Source: Oscillospiraceae bacterium (GTDB lineage Bacteria > Bacillota > Clostridia > Oscillospirales > Oscillospiraceae). From it: a stretch of DNA of 34,204 bases. The stretch covers positions 1 to 34,204 of the forward strand of contig JAISKH010000079.1 in assembly GCA_031261325.1 (NCBI GenBank), written 5' to 3'. A program made the translations under genes and the position numbers. Under the pieces are notes generated by a model. It was not told where the DNA came from. It did not search any database and saw nothing but the letters and a program-made list of their open reading frames with translations. Within the stretch, counting starts at the first letter, position 1. The number at the start of each line of letters is the position of its first letter. This document shows, piece after piece, positions 32,787-34,204 of this stretch.

Positions 32787-33710
32787 ATGAATGCAGCGGC
32801 AATCGGGAAAAACGTCAAGAAGCTCCGCGACAAGCGCGGGATTACCCAGCAGCAACTCGCCGACGCGCTGGGCGTGTCGTACCAAGCCGTGTCGAAGTGG
32901 GAGACGGCGACTACCCTGCCTGACACGGCGACATTGCCCGCAATCGCAACGTATTTCGGCGTGTCGATTGACGAATTGTTCACGGCGGCGCTCACGCCGT
33001 ATCGCAATCGCGCGGAGCGTTTGCTCGGCGATTACGAGGCGGACGCCAATGACGACGCGGCGTTTGAGCGCGCGAACGCGGAGTTCAAACGCTTGCTCGC
33101 GGGAGACTTCACGCATGAGGACTTGTCCGCGTTCGCGTACCTCAACGATATGCGCCACCGCCACTACCTCGACGTTGCGGAACAGGCGTATCTTGACGCA
33201 ATCGCCAAAGGCGAGGACGCGCGCGATGACGAGTACTACAAGACCCATCGGCAATACACGCTGTTCCTGTCGCGACTCGGGCGCGTGACGGAAGCGGTCG
33301 AGCGTTACACCGAGCTGTTGCGCGCGGAGCCGAAAAGTCCGCAGAACTATTCGCTCTTAATCTGCGCGCTGATGTGCGCACCTGATTGGGAAAAGGCTTA
33401 CGCCGCAGCGGTTGAGGGCGTTGAGCTGTTCCCGAACGACGCGATGCTGTTGTGTCTGCTCGGCGATATTTGCAAGCAGCTCGGCAGGTTCGACGACGCT
33501 GTGCGTTACTGGGACATGTCATGGGAATTGGACTCGTCGTGGATTGACACGCGGTATTCAAAGGCGTTTTTCCTTGCGGAGCGGGGACTGCGCGCCGAAG
33601 CCGTCGCAGTGTGGGACGGGATTATCGCGTGGATGTCGGCGCGCGGGTACGAAGACAACGAGCTTGAGTGGCAGCGGGAGATGCGCGATAAGTTGCTATT
33701 GCAGGAATAA
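32787..33710 (+). CDS. XRE-family HTH regulator with TPR-like C-terminal domain
   Basis: A 307-aa regulator. Residues ~5-65 are a Cro/C1-type helix-turn-helix: VKKLRDKRGITQQQLADALG, then VSYQAVSKWETATTLPD and a closing ATYFGVSIDELF. From ~75 to the end the protein is all helical with tetratricopeptide-like repeats: AEQAYLDAIAKGEDARDDEYYKTH, LGRVTEAVERYTELLRAEP, WEKAYAAAVEGVELFPNDAMLLCLLG, LGRFDDAVRYWDMSWELDSSW and LRAEAVAVWDGII. HTH-TPR proteins include peptide-sensing regulators (RRNPP type) and many uncharacterised ones. It has its own putative promoter and a terminator, so it forms a single-gene unit. No ligand can be inferred, although a 38-aa gene sits directly upstream. Confidence 0.88.
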   Translation: MNAAAIGKNVKKLRDKRGITQQQLADALGVSYQAVSKWETATTLPDTATLPAIATYFGVSIDELFTAALTPYRNRAERLLGDYEADANDDAAFERANAEFKRLLAGDFTHEDLSAFAYLNDMRHRHYLDVAEQAYLDAIAKGEDARDDEYYKTHRQYTLFLSRLGRVTEAVERYTELLRAEPKSPQNYSLLICALMCAPDWEKAYAAAVEGVELFPNDAMLLCLLGDICKQLGRFDDAVRYWDMSWELDSSWIDTRYSKAFFLAERGLRAEAVAVWDGIIAWMSARGYEDNELEWQREMRDKLLLQE

Positions 33711-33712
33711 AG

Positions 33713-33744
33713 AAAGACGCTCGGTATAAACCGAGCGTCTTTTT
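33713..33744. terminator. Bidirectional intrinsic terminator
   Basis: AAAGACGCTCGGT (33713-33725) and ACCGAGCGTCTTT (33730-33742) form a perfect 13-bp stem with an ATAA loop, followed by T to 33744. On the minus strand the tail is also T-rich (TTTCTTTATT). It separates the convergent XRE-TPR and CD1247-like genes. Confidence 0.92.
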
Positions 33745-33751
33745 CAGTTAA

Positions 33752-34108
33752 CTATTCGTCGTCGTCCTCGTAGACCTCAAACTCAATCTCATAGCCGCAA
33801 CGCGGGCACGTAACCTCACCGGCGAGCTGGTCCTCTTCGGTCAGGTCAATATCCTCGCTGCAATTCGGGCACGTAATCGCAAATTCCGCTTCGTCGTCGT
33901 CATCGTCGTCTCCGCCGCAGCAATCGCAATCGCAGTCCGCGTCCTCCAACAAGTCGTAAACCGTCTCGCTCAGCTCGTCAACCTCATTGGCGATTTCCTC
34001 AAGCGCGCCGATAATCGCGGAGAGCACCTTGCCCTCCTTGGTTGTAACGTCAAGCTCCAACCCGTCTGCCAGCCCCTTCAAATAGGCGACCTTTTCAATC
34101 AATGCCAT
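33752..34108 (-). CDS. CD1247-like protein with zinc ribbon and Cys/Asp-rich linker
   Basis: A 118-aa protein. The ATG at 34108 follows GGAGGG by 4 nt; the frame opens four codons earlier. Residues ~1-55 (VAYLKGLADGLELDVTTKEG, then AIIGALEEIANEVDELSETV) match the N-terminal pattern I know from clostridial proteins named after CD1247, often mislabelled as AraC regulators. A linker follows with DADCDCDCCGG and a run of six Asp, then a zinc ribbon with CPNC and CPRCGYEIEFEV. The usual family continues its acidic coil (DEDL type) where the Cys/Asp stretch is found here. Function is unknown; a metal- or protein-binding role is inferred. The final 84 nt of the window upstream of it hold two GGTTARCC motifs. 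Confidence 0.8.
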   Translation of the reverse strand: MALIEKVAYLKGLADGLELDVTTKEGKVLSAIIGALEEIANEVDELSETVYDLLEDADCDCDCCGGDDDDDDEAEFAITCPNCSEDIDLTEEDQLAGEVTCPRCGYEIEFEVYEDDDE

Positions 34109-34167
34109 AATACCCTCCAAATATTTTGTTAAAAATAGTGTTGCTTCTGCTTTGATTAGACTATTTC

Positions 34168-34189
34168 GGTTAACCTTTCTTGGCTAACC
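34168..34189. repeat. Paired GGTTARCC-type motifs upstream of the CD1247-like gene
   Basis: GGTTAACC (34168-34175) and GGCTAACC (34182-34189) are near-identical and spaced 14 bp apart, roughly 60 nt upstream of the minus-strand start codon. This could be an operator for that gene. The window ends 15 nt further on, so the context is incomplete. Confidence 0.25.
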
Positions 34190-34204
34190 CTGCATAATTA
34201 GCCT

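Noticed and set aside
1..34204. CRISPR arrays, tRNA or rRNA genes, insertion sequences, toxin-antitoxin pairs
   Set aside because: I looked for spaced direct repeats, cloverleaf-like patterns, transposase motifs and paired small genes and saw none that could be supported. The Xer gene has housekeeping features rather than those of a mobile element.

Overview
The window (34,204 bp, GC-rich, with CpG-rich motifs such as GCGCGC everywhere) looks like a chromosomal housekeeping segment from a member of the Firmicutes, most likely a high-GC clostridial lineage. This rests on gene content and order: CdaR-type regulator-ftsE-ftsX-M23 hydrolase; greA-lysS; dprA-topA-trmFO; plsX-acpP-rnc-radical SAM-smc-ftsY; and yhbY-nadD/yqeK-lytR-rsfS-leuS. 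Strong AGGAGG-type ribosome binding sites, sigma-A-like promoters and many GTG/TTG starts agree with this. No rRNA, tRNA, CRISPR array, prophage or insertion sequence was seen.

Layout. 1-2.7 kb: the 3' part of a polar amino acid ABC ATPase, a YdcF-like membrane protein, a divergent membrane-anchored DUF4830-like protein and an RsuA-type pseudouridine synthase. 2.7-7.0 kb: an AT-rich promoter region with a leader hairpin, a CdaR/PucR regulator, then ftsE, ftsX and a coiled-coil M23 peptidase, which together make the FtsEX-activated peptidoglycan hydrolase module. The cluster ends in a hairpin whose 3' arm is also the Shine-Dalgarno of the next gene, an unrecognised 244-aa protein. 7.7-10.6 kb: a consensus promoter drives greA, lysS and a SpoU-family rRNA methyltransferase. 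10.6-16.8 kb: dprA, topA (with a histone-H1-like Lys/Ala tail), trmFO and plsX. 16.8-24.3 kb: a promoter, then acpP, rnc, a radical SAM protein, smc (own promoter), ftsY, rdgB and yhbY, tightly packed with 1-4 nt overlaps. 24.3-29.9 kb: a NadD-YqeK fusion, an LCP (LytR-CpsA-Psr) protein with a long Pro/Ser/Thr tail, rsfS and leuS. 29.9-34.2 kb: a looser, mixed-strand region with a 45-aa cysteine-containing microprotein (minus strand), a perfect 16-bp inverted repeat, an Xer recombinase, a minus-strand yebC plus a small possibly Sm-like protein, a 38-aa hydrophilic protein, an XRE-TPR regulator, and a minus-strand CD1247-like protein with a zinc ribbon.

Most of the window is growth machinery: cell-wall remodelling at division, translation and RNA modification, DNA topology, segregation and uptake, phospholipid and acyl-carrier supply, NAD synthesis and ribosome silencing. 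I did not find a clear new multi-gene system. The items most worth a second look are small: the terminator/Shine-Dalgarno overlap at 6988-7024, the microprotein at 29969-30106, the palindrome before the Xer gene, the NadD-YqeK fusion, the topoisomerase tail and the 38-aa gene beside a TPR regulator.

Starts were chosen by Shine-Dalgarno spacing and family N-termini, so several genes start downstream of the longest open frame. All family assignments come from reading motifs, not from database searches.
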